Shown: positions 45,795-54,396, counted from the stretch's first letter. The stretch: 64,000 bases of DNA from Paracidovorax avenae (GCF_040892545.1 NZ_CP156079.1:248001-312000); one strand, 5' to 3'. Notes: generated by a model not told the origin, from the sequence alone. Translations and numbers: made by a program.

Positions 45795-47219
45795 ATGGTA
45801 CGCAGAAGCAATATCCATACATCCACGGCCCACGCTGCCATTCATCCCAGCCATGCAAGACGACGACGCGCCCCTCTGGCTGCCGCGACTGGCCGCGCAG
45901 GGCGGCCCCGCTTCCTGCAGATCGCGGATGCCCTGCAGGCCGCGGTAGAGGACGGAACGCTGGCCCCGGGCGACCGCCTGCCGCCGCAGCGCCTGCTGGC
46001 GGCACGGCTGGGCGTCGATCTCACGACCATCACGCGCGCCTACGACGAAGCCCGGCGCCGCCACCTGCTGGAGGGGCGCGGCGCGCGCGGCACCTATGTC
46101 GCGGCGCCGAAAGTCGCATGGACCCCGATCCTCGACCTCAGCATGAACATCCCGCCACCGCCCGAGGGCGTGGACTTTGGCGACCTGTTGAGGCAAGGCG
46201 TGTCCCAGGTCCTGATGCGGGCGGACGCCGGATTGCTGATGACCTACCACCCGGGCGGCGGCAGCGAGGCCGACCGCGAGGCGGGGGCCCGATGGATCGC
46301 ACCGATGCTGGGCGATGTGGAGGCCGGGCAGGTCGTCGTCTGTCCCGGTGCGCAGGCGGCCATCGCCGCGCTGATCCTGGCGCTCACGGAGCCGGGCGAT
46401 GCGATCTTCGTGGAGCCCGCAACCTATCCCGGCGTGTTGGCCGCAGCCGCCCAATTCGGCCGGCGCCTCGTGGCGGTGGAAGCGGACGGGCAGGGCATGG
46501 TGCCCGAGGCGCTGGAGCAGGCGTGCCGCCAGCACCGGCCCGGGCTGGTGTATCTCAACCCCACGCTGCAGAACCCGACCGCCATCACCATGCCGGAGCA
46601 CCGGCGCAAGGCACTGGCCGGCATCGCGCGGCGCTGCAGGCTGCGCATCATCGAGGACGATCCCTACTGGCTCCTGGCCGATGCCCCGCCGCCATCCATC
46701 GCCACGTTCGCTCCGGAACGGGTGACCTACCTCTCGACGCTGTCGAAATGCCTGACGCCCGGCCTGCGCGTCGCCTTCGTCCTGATGCGGGACCCGCAGG
46801 AGCGCGAACGTTTCCTGGCCGCGCTCAGGGCCTTCGCGCTGATGGCTGCGCCGTTGACGGCCGCACTGGCCACGCAGTGGATCCTCGACGGGTCGGCCGC
46901 CGGATTGATGGAAGGCGTGCGCAAGGAGGCGCGCCTGCGCCACCGGATGGCGGGGAACCTTCTGGCGGGGCGGTACAGCGGGGCCGGGGACGGCCTGCAC
47001 GTGTGGCTGGAGTTGCCGGGGTATTGGAGTTCTTCGCAGCTCGTGCAGGCTACCCGGAGCGAGGGCATTGCGGTCATGCCGGCGGAGGCGTTCGCTACGG
47101 GGGGTGGAACCGTGCATGCCAATGCCATCCGGATCTCGCTGGGCGGCATCAAGGACCGCGGGCGCCTGCAGGCGGGGCTCAGGAAGCTGTCCGATCTGTT
47201 GGCGCGGCGGCCCGGGTAG
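45795..47219 (+). CDS. MocR/PdxR-type regulator with aminotransferase domain, N-terminus frameshifted
   Basis: The open frame gives 474 residues from ATG 45795. A GntR winged helix (RFLQIADALQAAVEDGTLAP, GDRLPPQRLLAARLGVDLTT) is joined to a class I aminotransferase fold. The PLP-lysine is in YLSTLSKCLTPGLRV. The normal MocR N-terminus occurs in another frame from ATG 45853 (MQDDDAPLWLPRLAAQGGP). Restoring one C to the four-C run at 45906-45909 joins it to RFLQIADAL without a seam. The gene is therefore either frameshifted, or starts at 45795 with a foreign 40-residue lead. It ends overlapping the convergent LysR gene by 41 bases. It would normally sense a PLP-linked or amino compound. Confidence 0.8.
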   Translation: MVRRSNIHTSTAHAAIHPSHARRRRAPLAAATGRAGRPRFLQIADALQAAVEDGTLAPGDRLPPQRLLAARLGVDLTTITRAYDEARRRHLLEGRGARGTYVAAPKVAWTPILDLSMNIPPPPEGVDFGDLLRQGVSQVLMRADAGLLMTYHPGGGSEADREAGARWIAPMLGDVEAGQVVVCPGAQAAIAALILALTEPGDAIFVEPATYPGVLAAAAQFGRRLVAVEADGQGMVPEALEQACRQHRPGLVYLNPTLQNPTAITMPEHRRKALAGIARRCRLRIIEDDPYWLLADAPPPSIATFAPERVTYLSTLSKCLTPGLRVAFVLMRDPQERERFLAALRAFALMAAPLTAALATQWILDGSAAGLMEGVRKEARLRHRMAGNLLAGRYSGAGDGLHVWLELPGYWSSSQLVQATRSEGIAVMPAEAFATGGGTVHANAIRISLGGIKDRGRLQAGLRKLSDLLARRPG

Positions 47220-48120
47220 AGCGCTGCTTTCCGCCCGCGCACACCTCCCGCACGCATTCGCGAAGCCATCGATGCCCCGCGTCCGCATGCATCCGCGGAT
47301 GCCAGATCAGCGACACGGTGAAGTCCGGCAGATCGAATGGCAGCGCGAATGTCTTCAGCCCCACGCGCAGCCGGGCCGTGTGCGCCTCGGGCACCGTCGC
47401 TACCAGGTCAGTGTCGCGCGCGAGCGCCAGCGCGCCGGTAAAGCTGTCCACTGCCGTCACCACGCGGCGCGAGAGGCCCAGCAGCTCCAGCGCGCCGTCC
47501 ACGATGCCGCGGCGCCCGGGCCGGCGCTCCACCACGACGTGGCCGGCCTGCGCATAGCGCGCGGGAGTCACGCGTCCGCGGGCAAGTGCATGGCCCCCAT
47601 GCACCACGCCCACGAAGCGGTCGCGCAACAGCGCCTGCACGCGCATCTCGGGGCCGGTGGACTGGCCGACGACACCGATCTCGAGATCGACGCTGCCGTC
47701 GCGCAGCGGCGTGTTGTCCTTGTCGGGCTTGGGCGCGAAGCGCAGGCTGACGCCGGGCGCCTCGGCCGCCACGCGGGCGATCAGCGCGGCGCCGAAGTTC
47801 TCGACAAAGCCGTCGCGCGTGCGCAGCGTGAACGTCCGCTCCAGCCGGGCGGGATCCAGGCCCTCTGCGGGCCGCAGCAGTGCCTCGGCCTCGCGCAGCG
47901 CCGGGCCCGTCCGTTCGCGCAATTCGATCGCGCGCGGCGTGGGCACCAGGCCGCGGCCGGCGCGCACCAGCAGCGGGTCTCCGGTGGTCTCGCGCAGGCG
48001 CGCGAGCGAGCGGCTCATGGCCGACGCGCTCAGGCCCAGGCGGAGCGCGGCGCGCGCCACATTGCCTTCGGCAAGCAGCACATCGAGCGTCACGAGCAGG
48101 TTGAGGTCGGGTCGCGTCAT
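47179..48120 (-). CDS. LysR-type regulator (NodD-like head), divergent from MFS gene
   Basis: 313 residues from ATG 48120 (MTRPDLNLLVTLDVLLAEGN); an in-frame ATG at 48141 is possible. The head continues VARAALRLGLSASAMSRSLA RLRETTGDPLLVRAGRGLVP. The effector domain begins LERTFTLRTRDGFVENFGAA. This LNLL-type subgroup often controls divergent exporters or catabolic enzymes. The MFS exporter gene starts 113 bases away in the other direction and is the likely target. Its 3' end overlaps the MocR gene tail to tail. Confidence 0.88.
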   Translation of the reverse strand: MTRPDLNLLVTLDVLLAEGNVARAALRLGLSASAMSRSLARLRETTGDPLLVRAGRGLVPTPRAIELRERTGPALREAEALLRPAEGLDPARLERTFTLRTRDGFVENFGAALIARVAAEAPGVSLRFAPKPDKDNTPLRDGSVDLEIGVVGQSTGPEMRVQALLRDRFVGVVHGGHALARGRVTPARYAQAGHVVVERRPGRRGIVDGALELLGLSRRVVTAVDSFTGALALARDTDLVATVPEAHTARLRVGLKTFALPFDLPDFTVSLIWHPRMHADAGHRWLRECVREVCAGGKQRSTRAAAPTDRTAS

Positions 48121-48232
48121 GCCGCGATCTTGGCATGACATGGCGTCTCATGCAGCTATTCAATGCAATCCATGCGTCTTCCGCCAGGTCTCGTTCGTCC
48201 CTACGCTGCGGGAAAAACTCCGGAAAGATGCC

Positions 48233-49681
48233 ATGAACGACAACCGACCCGCGCTCGCCGCCCTGTGCCTGGCGATGGTGATGCCCTCGCTGGGCACCAG
48301 CATCGCCAATGCCAGCCTGCCCGTGCTCGCCCAGGCCCTCGGGGCATCGTTCGCGCAAGTGCAGTGGGTGGTGCTGGCCTACCTGCTCACCATCACTGCC
48401 CTGATCGTCGGTGCTGGCCGGCTCGGCGACCTGCTCGGGCGCGGGCGGCTGCTCGTCGCCGGTGTCGCACTGTTCACTGTCGCCTCGCTGCTGTGCGGGC
48501 TTGCGCCGACGCTCGCCACGCTGGCGGCGGCGCGCGTGCTGCAGGGCCTGGGCGCCGCGGCGATGCTGGCGCTGACCGTCGCGCTCGTCGGCGAGACGAT
48601 GCCGCGCGAACGCACCGGCGCGGCGATGGGCCTGCTCGGCACGATGTCGGCCATCGGCACGACGCTCGGGCCGTCGCTGGGCGGCCTGCTCACCACGGCC
48701 CTGGGCTGGCGCGCGATCTTCCTCGTCAACGTGCCGGTCGGCCTCCTCAACCTGTGGCTGGCGAGCCGGCACCTGCCGATGGCGCGCCCTGCCGCCGCAG
48801 GCACCGGGCCGCGCTTCGACATTCCCGGCACCGTGTTGCTGGCCGGCACGCTCGCCGCCTACGCGATCGCGACGACGGTCGGCCGCGGCCATGCGCTCGC
48901 GTGGATGGCCGTCGCGCTGGCCGGCGGGCTCGCGTTCGTGGCGGTGGAGGCGTGTGCCGCCGCGCCGCTGGTGCGGCTCTCGATGTTCCGCGACGCGGCG
49001 CTGTGCGCGGGCCTCGCGACGACGGCGCTGGTGGCGACCGTGATCGCCACCACGCTCGTGGTCGGCCCGTTCTACCTCTCCCGCGCGCTGGCCTTGCCAG
49101 CGGGCATCGTGGGCGTCGTGCTGTCGTGCGGCCCGATGGTGTCTGCGCTGGCCGGGGCGCCGGCGGGGCGCGTCGTGGACCGCGTCGGCGCCTCTCGAGT
49201 GGCGGTTTCCGGCCTCGCCGCGATGGTTGCAGGCACCCTGCTGCTGGCGCTGCTGCCATCGGGCCTGGGCGTGGCGGGTTGGCTCGCCGGCATCGTGGTG
49301 ACGACGGTGGGCTACGCGAGCTTCCAGGCCGCCAACAACACCGCGCTGATGCACGGCGCCGCCGCAGCGCAGCGCGGTCTTGTCTCCGGACTGATGAGCC
49401 TCGCGCGCAACCTCGGCCTCGTCACCGGCGTGGCGGCCCTGGGCGCGGTGTTCGCCACGGCATCGTCGTCGGCCGATGTCGCGAGCGCGGGCGCGGCGGC
49501 CGTCGCGCGGGGCATGCACCGCACCTTCGCGGTGGACGCCGGGCTGATGGGCATCGCGCTCGCCATCGCGCTGGCCGGAGCGTGGTGGCGCCGGGGCGGT
49601 GCCGACGCTCTACCGACCGGTACGCTCGACGCGGCCCTCACCCCCTCTTCACCGCCCGCGTCGCCACGAACGTCGGCATGA
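48233..49681 (+). CDS. MFS drug/proton antiporter, DHA2 (14-helix) type
   Basis: 482 residues. Motif A is GAGRLGDLLGRGRLLVAGVA and motif C GLLGTMSAIGTTLGPSLGGL. The first helix is LAALCLAMVMPSLGTSIANA, with ASLPVLAQALGASFAQVQWV typical of EmrB/QacA exporters. About fourteen hydrophobic segments are visible. ATG 48233 has GGAAAG upstream. The likely substrate is a toxic organic compound. It is probably controlled by the divergent LysR gene. Its last 44 bases overlap the methyltransferase gene on the other strand. Confidence 0.9.
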   Translation: MNDNRPALAALCLAMVMPSLGTSIANASLPVLAQALGASFAQVQWVVLAYLLTITALIVGAGRLGDLLGRGRLLVAGVALFTVASLLCGLAPTLATLAAARVLQGLGAAAMLALTVALVGETMPRERTGAAMGLLGTMSAIGTTLGPSLGGLLTTALGWRAIFLVNVPVGLLNLWLASRHLPMARPAAAGTGPRFDIPGTVLLAGTLAAYAIATTVGRGHALAWMAVALAGGLAFVAVEACAAAPLVRLSMFRDAALCAGLATTALVATVIATTLVVGPFYLSRALALPAGIVGVVLSCGPMVSALAGAPAGRVVDRVGASRVAVSGLAAMVAGTLLLALLPSGLGVAGWLAGIVVTTVGYASFQAANNTALMHGAAAAQRGLVSGLMSLARNLGLVTGVAALGAVFATASSSADVASAGAAAVARGMHRTFAVDAGLMGIALAIALAGAWWRRGGADALPTGTLDAALTPSSPPASPRTSA

Positions 49682-50429
49682 CGTTCTCCACCACGAACCG
49701 CGGATGCGGCTGCCAGTCTTCATGGAACCCCGTCAGGACGAACCCCGCATCCAGCTGCCCGCCGATCTGGTCGGCGAGCGTGTGGCCGAAGACCACGGCC
49801 TCGCCCCGGCCCTGCTTGTCCGCCAGGGCTTCGGGCGGCAGGTGCTCCACGTCGGAATAGGGCAGTCGCCACACCGGCTTCACCAGGCCCCGGGCGCGCA
49901 GTTCCGGGTCCCGGTCGCCGATGAACACCACCGGGTTCCAGAAGCTCGACAGCAGCGTGCCGCCGGGCACGAGCACGCGCGCGCACTCCCGCCACACGGG
50001 CCGCACATCCGGCACGTAGAGGTTGGAGATGGGGTGGAAGATGAGGTCGAAGCTGCCATCGGCGAACATGCCCAGGTCCCGCATGTCGCCCTGGACGCAG
50101 CGCAGGTCCAGCCGCTCCCGCTCTGCCACGGCCCGGTCCTGCGCGAGCTGGCCGGCAGAGGCGTCGTACACCGTCACCTCGGCGCCCGCCGCCGCGAGGA
50201 TGGGGGCCTGCTGGCCGCCTCCGGCGGCGAGGCAGAGGATGCGCAGGCCGGCGACCTGCTCCAGCCATCCCGCGGGCAGCGGGCCCGGCGTGAGGTGGAC
50301 CTGCCAGCGCCCGGCGCGCGCTTCGGCGATGGCTTCAGGGCCGACCGGGGCGGACCATTCGCAGCCCTGCGCGGCCTGTCGGTCCCAGGCGGCCTGGTTG
50401 TGGGCGAGGATGTCGATGGGATGGTTCAT
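49638..50429 (-). CDS. Class I SAM-dependent methyltransferase
   Basis: 263 residues. The SAM site is [20 protein letters not shown] followed by [10 protein letters not shown]. The acidic loop is [20 protein letters not shown], and the post-motif strand [15 protein letters not shown]. The methyl acceptor is unknown. ATG 50429 has no recognisable ribosome site. The DNA immediately upstream is a decayed integron integrase, so the original 5' leader was probably lost when that segment was joined, and expression may be poor. Confidence 0.87.
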   Translation of the reverse strand: MNHPIDILAHNQAAWDRQAAQGCEWSAPVGPEAIAEARAGRWQVHLTPGPLPAGWLEQVAGLRILCLAAGGGQQAPILAAAGAEVTVYDASAGQLAQDRAVAERERLDLRCVQGDMRDLGMFADGSFDLIFHPISNLYVPDVRPVWRECARVLVPGGTLLSSFWNPVVFIGDRDPELRARGLVKPVWRLPYSDVEHLPPEALADKQGRGEAVVFGHTLADQIGGQLDAGFVLTGFHEDWQPHPRFVVENVMPTFVATRAVKRG

Positions 50430-50469
50430 GGTTTTTGGAAAGGGGGGCGCCGCATTCCCGGTGCCGATC

Positions 50470-50869
50470 ATTGTCGCCCTTGGCCTGGCGTACCACGACC
50501 ACCCCACGGTCGAAATCCATGTCCTTGACCCGCAAGCGCAGGCCTTCCATCAGCCGCATGCCGGTACCGTACAGCAGGCGGGCCAGCAAGGCCGTCAAAA
50601 CCGAGGGAATGCGCTTGGGCGTGCGCAGGCGCTGAACGCCGTCGAGCCATGGCAGGTCCATGCCCCACACCTCGCGGTAGAGGAAAACCTTCAACTTCCA
50701 GCTGCCCGATGTCTCGTGGATGCCGCAAGCCGTGCCATTTCACGAACATGCGCACCCACTGCACGCGGGCCTGCTCGGTGAGCAAGCTATAGTGTTTGTA
50801 ACGAATTCGCTCACGGACCTGGTTCAACAACCGTGTGGCGTGCAACACAGGAGGGGAGGCGGGGGTCAT
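50470..50869 (-). pseudogene. Integron integrase (IntI-type tyrosine recombinase), decayed
   Basis: The first 62 codons ([40 protein letters not shown]) match the integrase N-terminal SAM-like domain. Near 50690 the frame shifts and roughly 25 codons are missing. [20 protein letters not shown] and [10 protein letters not shown] then follow, another gap, and [20 protein letters not shown] with [14 protein letters not shown]. The sequence breaks off near 50470. It lacks the later half with the Arg-His and Tyr catalytic residues, so it cannot be active. A perfect LexA box precedes it, as in functional intI genes. Cassette-like genes lie on its other side. Confidence 0.85.
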
Positions 50870-50883
50870 GGCTGAATTTGGTA

Positions 50884-50899
50884 CTGTATTTTTGTACAG
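50884..50899 (-). promoter_or_regulatory. LexA (SOS) box of the integron integrase
   Basis: CTGTATTTTTGTACAG is a perfect CTGT-N8-ACAG LexA core, 15 bases before the intI start. SOS control of intI is well established for integrons. Its survival beside a dead gene suggests recent decay. Confidence 0.75.
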
Positions 50900-50955
50900 A
50901 AAACACGCCGTCTAGCTAGGCTACAAGCCCCTCTCCGTTTTTTTTCGCGTCAATT

Positions 50956-50999
50956 TAGACCGCAAGCACCAGATATGGCCTGCGGCTTGGTGCGGTCTA
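50956..50999. repeat. Inverted repeat between intI and the first cassette gene
   Basis: TAGACCG/CGGTCTA outer arms and CACCA/TGGTG inner arms are offset by a four-base bulge around a 16-base loop. A TCTAC/GTAGA repeat follows at 50996-51010. The place is where attI or a first attC would lie, but no clear GTTRRRY core was found. Confidence 0.45.
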
Positions 51000-51047
51000 C
51001 ATTACGTAGAGCGCACAATCAGCGACCGTACAGCTTTGCAGCCAACA

Positions 51048-52121
51048 ATGCTTCATCCCACCCTCAGTCGCCGTCTTGAAGATGCGCTCCTCGCCTTTGA
51101 TTCCGCCGTACCTCTCATGGAGGTTTTGGATTCATTTGCCGAGATTGACGCGCAGATCGAGCAGCACATCCGGGGCATCGCCGAAGGCGGCAGCAAGATT
51201 CCTGAGAATGCCAGCGCCATTCATACGCAATTAGCGTTTTTGTCGCGAGTGACGAAGAACTGGAGCGCTCGTAAGCTTTTCCGTGAGGTTGAGATCCTTG
51301 AGTCACGGATTGGGCAAGCACTTGCCAAAGATCTTGATGACCCGAGTAATGTCGTTGCTGTACTTGAGCAGCTTGATACGTTTGCGGAGGCGTACAACGC
51401 GTTCGTTGTCCATCCAACTGGTGTCAATGCAGTCCCCCTTTTAGCTACGGCGGCACGCCTAAGAATCTCTCTGGAGGTTCTTCGGAGGTTCATTGCGCAC
51501 CTACGTAGCAACTCTTTCGGCGCTGTGGACCGGCATAGTGACGAAGCGGAGTTCTCGCTGGTCTTGGTCAGTGTTACAAGCCTGGATTCTTTTGTGGAGA
51601 AGTTGATGGCGCTGCAAGCGCTCTACGCCGAACTTTGCTATCTCCTAAACGTCTCCGCGGCATCCCACCCACTTAGAGTCGCGAAAATTGAATCAGGCAG
51701 CCTCTGGACGAAGCTTTTCGGAGACACGCGTGTAGTTGGACTAATGGTTTCCCTGACCGAGGGCGCAGTTAAATACATACACCGGAACTTCACGACAGAG
51801 GGAAAGATCGCAGCCATACCCAAGAAGGTTGAATCGTTGGATGCGATTCTTAATTTTTCCAATCGCCTCAAGGAGAGTGGAGTCGACGTCACTGAACTGC
51901 AAGGCTCTCTTGCCAAGAGCGCGGTCGCAATCACAAACAACCTTAACGCACTCTTAGCGGACCAGGCGGTCGTGGAGATTAATGGGCGCATGCTTTCAGT
52001 CGCGACCGAAGTGCAGAAGGCAGCGCTTCAGCATTCGAGCATCCCAAGAATCGCATATGGGGACGCTTCAGAATCGCCGCCACAGCTTCCCGGCCGAAGC
52101 GGCACGGGGGATGCTGATTGA
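51048..52121 (+). CDS. Uncharacterised cassette-type protein of lower GC
   Basis: 357 residues from ATG 51048; a TTG at 51036 is also in frame. The base composition is clearly less GC-rich than all neighbours (for example GCGTTTTTGTCGCGAGTGAC), and codon use differs. The protein is helical with many leucines and contains VLDSFAEIDAQIEQHIRGIA, LDSFVEKLMALQALYAELCY and VGLMVSLTEGAVKYIHRNFT, where a short hydrophobic stretch occurs. No known family is recognised. It is followed after 29 bases by a likely attC site and preceded by a dead intI, so it is probably a captured gene cassette. No ribosome site is evident, which is common in cassettes. Confidence 0.7.
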   Translation: MLHPTLSRRLEDALLAFDSAVPLMEVLDSFAEIDAQIEQHIRGIAEGGSKIPENASAIHTQLAFLSRVTKNWSARKLFREVEILESRIGQALAKDLDDPSNVVAVLEQLDTFAEAYNAFVVHPTGVNAVPLLATAARLRISLEVLRRFIAHLRSNSFGAVDRHSDEAEFSLVLVSVTSLDSFVEKLMALQALYAELCYLLNVSAASHPLRVAKIESGSLWTKLFGDTRVVGLMVSLTEGAVKYIHRNFTTEGKIAAIPKKVESLDAILNFSNRLKESGVDVTELQGSLAKSAVAITNNLNALLADQAVVEINGRMLSVATEVQKAALQHSSIPRIAYGDASESPPQLPGRSGTGDAD

Positions 52122-52150
52122 CAGCTTTGCTCGGAGCCTCTGCAGGTGCC

Positions 52151-52264
52151 CCCTAACTGGTCGGTCGACTCGGACACGTTGCGGCAAGGGGCAGCACAGT
52201 GCCGTTGGAAATCCTGCACCGTGCGGCCCCTTGCCGCAACGTGCCGGTCACCTCGACGTTAGCC
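52151..52264 (+). repeat. attC-like integron recombination site
   Basis: The end cores are CCCTAAC (52151-52157) and GTTAGCC (52258-52264), with complementary CTAAC/GTTAG. Inside, CACGTTGCGGCAAGGGGC (52175-52192) pairs perfectly with 52226-52243. The 33-base loop contains GCAC/GTGC. The total of 114 bases is within the known attC range. GTTAGCC departs from GTTRRRY at one base. The place, just after a cassette gene and before another, is as expected. Confidence 0.7.
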
Positions 52265-52278
52265 TGCCCGGGACCGAC

Positions 52279-52770
52279 GTGGCTGACTATTACTCTTTGT
52301 CGCTGCCAGTTGCGGCTCTTCCGTACGATGACGAGCCCAGCCCCTTTAAGGTCCTTCCGGCATCTTCGCTTCGCCTGCGGAAGTACGTGGAGAGGTTCGC
52401 GCTTCACTTCAAGCGGGAGATGCGCTTCGACTTTCCACAGTTTGAAGCGTCCGAAACTCCCGACAAGCCATACTTCGTGCGGTGGGAGGCCTTCCTGTTT
52501 CATGTAACCGCCGATGATTTTTGGCAAGGCGAAGGACCAGTCAAACGGCGCTTCATTGGTGGCTCGTGCTTCCGTTGGCGCGAGTGGGAGAATGCCCCCG
52601 AAGCCTGGGAGATGGACTGGGTTTGGTTTCACCCCTATTTCAGATCTCGTGGCCACCTTCGCAAAGCATGGCCAGCACTTAGGCAGGAGTACGGCGCTTT
52701 TCATCTCGCGCGACCGCTTTCGCCGGCTGATGTTGCCCCTGTATTCCCGGCCCCGTCCTATTCGCAATAA
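52279..52770 (+). CDS. Second cassette-type protein, unknown function, altered C-terminus
   Basis: About 163 residues from GTG 52279, 14 bases after the attC core. The frame is open upstream but that part crosses attC. The core has LPASSLRLRKYVERFALHFK, PDKPYFVRWEAFLFHVTADD, RFIGGSCFRWREWENAPEAW and DWVWFHPYFRSRGHLRKAWP, a Trp- and Arg-rich pattern I associate with hypothetical proteins of integron cassettes. The last residues (VAPVFPAPSYSQ) look unrelated to the body, as if the original end was exchanged. No attC is seen after the stop. The following 156 bases to 52926 hold nothing I recognise. Confidence 0.6.
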   Translation: MADYYSLSLPVAALPYDDEPSPFKVLPASSLRLRKYVERFALHFKREMRFDFPQFEASETPDKPYFVRWEAFLFHVTADDFWQGEGPVKRRFIGGSCFRWREWENAPEAWEMDWVWFHPYFRSRGHLRKAWPALRQEYGAFHLARPLSPADVAPVFPAPSYSQ

Positions 52771-52926
52771 AGCCCGGTCAGCCCCCGCTTTCACCTGCCA
52801 CCACCGACTGCTGCTGGCCGATAACAGCCCTGATCACGTCGAAGGCATGCAACGCCCTACGCCAAACCCCCAAGCAAAGTCGCTGCATAGCGAATAAAGC
52901 GACTCCTCGCCCTTGGTCAGCAAAAA

Positions 52927-53306
52927 TCATCGCCAGCCCGTCCCACTACGAAAAGCACTGGGATTGGCCCCCGCCCCCCGGCGCATCAGCCGCCGCAATG
53001 CCGTAGCGTCGATATACCCCACCTCCTGCGCGACCTGGTGCACCGGCATCCGGCTGTTCTCGATCAGCAGGCGCGCCCGGTTCAGGCGGACGGCCTGGAC
53101 CAGGGCAGGGGGCGGCGCGCACGTGGCGTGCCAGCGTGCGGGGCGACATGGAGAAGGCCTCCGCCAGTTCGCCGACGCTCGGGGAATGGGGCAGCGCCGA
53201 CTCGATGAACGCGGTCAGCCGCCCGATCAGCTCATTGCCGCCGGCCAGCATGGCCGGCACCATGAACCGCGACTGCGCCTGCCGGCCGTCGCGCCAAGGG
53301 GCCGCT
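52927..53306 (-). pseudogene. AraC-family (GlxA-like) regulator, C-terminal remnant
   Basis: Read leftward, GRLTAFIESALPHSPSVGEL then AEAFSMSPRTLARHVRAA form the first AraC helix-turn-helix. Near 53110 about 15 bases are missing and the frame changes. ALVQAVRLNRARLLIENSRM, HQVAQEVGYIDATALRRLMR and RGAGANPSAFR then complete the second. The N-terminal ligand domain is absent, and the remnant abuts the end of the LysR gene. It marks the right edge of the integron scar. Confidence 0.75.
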
Positions 53307-54266
53307 TCACAAGGGCTCTGTGCCCCCGCCGGCCTGAAACACCCGCGTGAAGTCACAACACGACTGCGCCAGCATGATCACCGACGCCACCAGCGCGCTG
53401 CGCTGCTCCCCGCGCACCATCGCCACATAGGGCACGGGCGGCAACGGTGGCTGCACCTCGATCTCGGCCAGCATGCCGGCGGCGACCAAGGGGGCGAGGC
53501 AGTGGCGGGGCAGGTAGCTCACGCCCAGGCCGGAGATGGTGAGGCCGGCCAGCGCGATCAGGTTGCTGACCACCAGGGTGTCCGCGGGCTCCACGCCGCG
53601 CTCGCGCATCCAGCCGTCGTAGATGCGGCCGGTGCCGGAGGCATTGCCCTGCACCAGCAGCCGGTGGGCGGCCAGGTCGTGCAGGCGCACGGGGCGGCCG
53701 GGGGCCGGGGGCTGCACGAGGCCGGGGCGGCACATCCAGGCGCTCTCGACCTGGCCCACGGGCTTGGCGGGCAGGCGGCTGTCGGCGAAGGCGTCGGGCA
53801 CGATGACGAGGTCCAGCGCGTCGGCCAGCAGCTTGTCGCGCAGCGGCAGGCTGCCGTCCACGTCGGGCTCCAGCGTGACCTTGGGGTAGTGGGCGCGCAC
53901 CAGGCCCACCAGGCGCGGCAGCCAGGTCATGGCCGTGAGCTCCGTCACGCCGATGCGCAGGCGCCGTTCGATCACCCCGGGCTTGCCGAACTGCTCCACC
54001 GCCGCATCGCGCTCGCGCAGCAGCTTGCGCGCGAGCATGAACATCTCCTCGCCTTTTTCCGTCAGGCGCGCGCTGCGCTGGCTGCGGTCGAACAGGGCGG
54101 TGTCGAAGATCTGTTCCAGCTCGTGCACCCGCTTGGAGATGGCGGACTGCGTGGTGTGCAGCTTGCGGGCGGCCGGCGCGAAGCCGCCGAGCTGGCCGAT
54201 CCAGTACAGGGCTTCCAGTTGCTTGAAGGTCATCATGGCGGGTGTCGATTCATCGCTTTTGTTCAT
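53307..54266 (-). CDS. LysR-type regulator, divergent from amino-acid-type binding protein
   Basis: 319 residues from ATG 54266. MMTFKQLEALYWIGQLGGFA from 54236 is the start of the conserved fold and may be the true N-terminus. The head continues PAARKLHTTQSAISKRVHEL EQIFDTALFDRSQRSARLTE. The effector domain begins RRLRIGVTELTAMTWLPRLV. It is divergent from a binding protein and aminotransferase pair, which it probably controls. No ribosome site distinguishes the starts. Confidence 0.85.
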   Translation of the reverse strand: MNKSDESTPAMMTFKQLEALYWIGQLGGFAPAARKLHTTQSAISKRVHELEQIFDTALFDRSQRSARLTEKGEEMFMLARKLLRERDAAVEQFGKPGVIERRLRIGVTELTAMTWLPRLVGLVRAHYPKVTLEPDVDGSLPLRDKLLADALDLVIVPDAFADSRLPAKPVGQVESAWMCRPGLVQPPAPGRPVRLHDLAAHRLLVQGNASGTGRIYDGWMRERGVEPADTLVVSNLIALAGLTISGLGVSYLPRHCLAPLVAAGMLAEIEVQPPLPPVPYVAMVRGEQRSALVASVIMLAQSCCDFTRVFQAGGGTEPL

Positions 54267-54396
54267 GCGATTCGAGCACAAAAAATCGCTTTTCGAGAAA
54301 TGACACGACTCTCACAATGGGCTGTATCCCGGCCGTGGCGCTGATGCCCGCGGCTTTCCCTCCGTCCGGAGCCGCCTTCATCCAGGAGTGCCCGCC

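Noticed and set aside
47408..49519. 703-codon minus-strand frame over the MFS gene
   Set aside because: The MFS protein has all family motifs. The reverse product is Arg/Gln/His-rich low complexity and runs into the LysR gene out of frame.
52771..52926. Possible insertion-sequence or second attC remnant after cassette 2
   Set aside because: ATAAC-like cores and short repeats are present, but no pairing or transposase reading could be supported.
54267..54396. Direct repeat TTCGAG in the LysR/binding-protein gap as an operator
   Set aside because: The repeat is imperfect and not symmetric; not distinguishable from chance.
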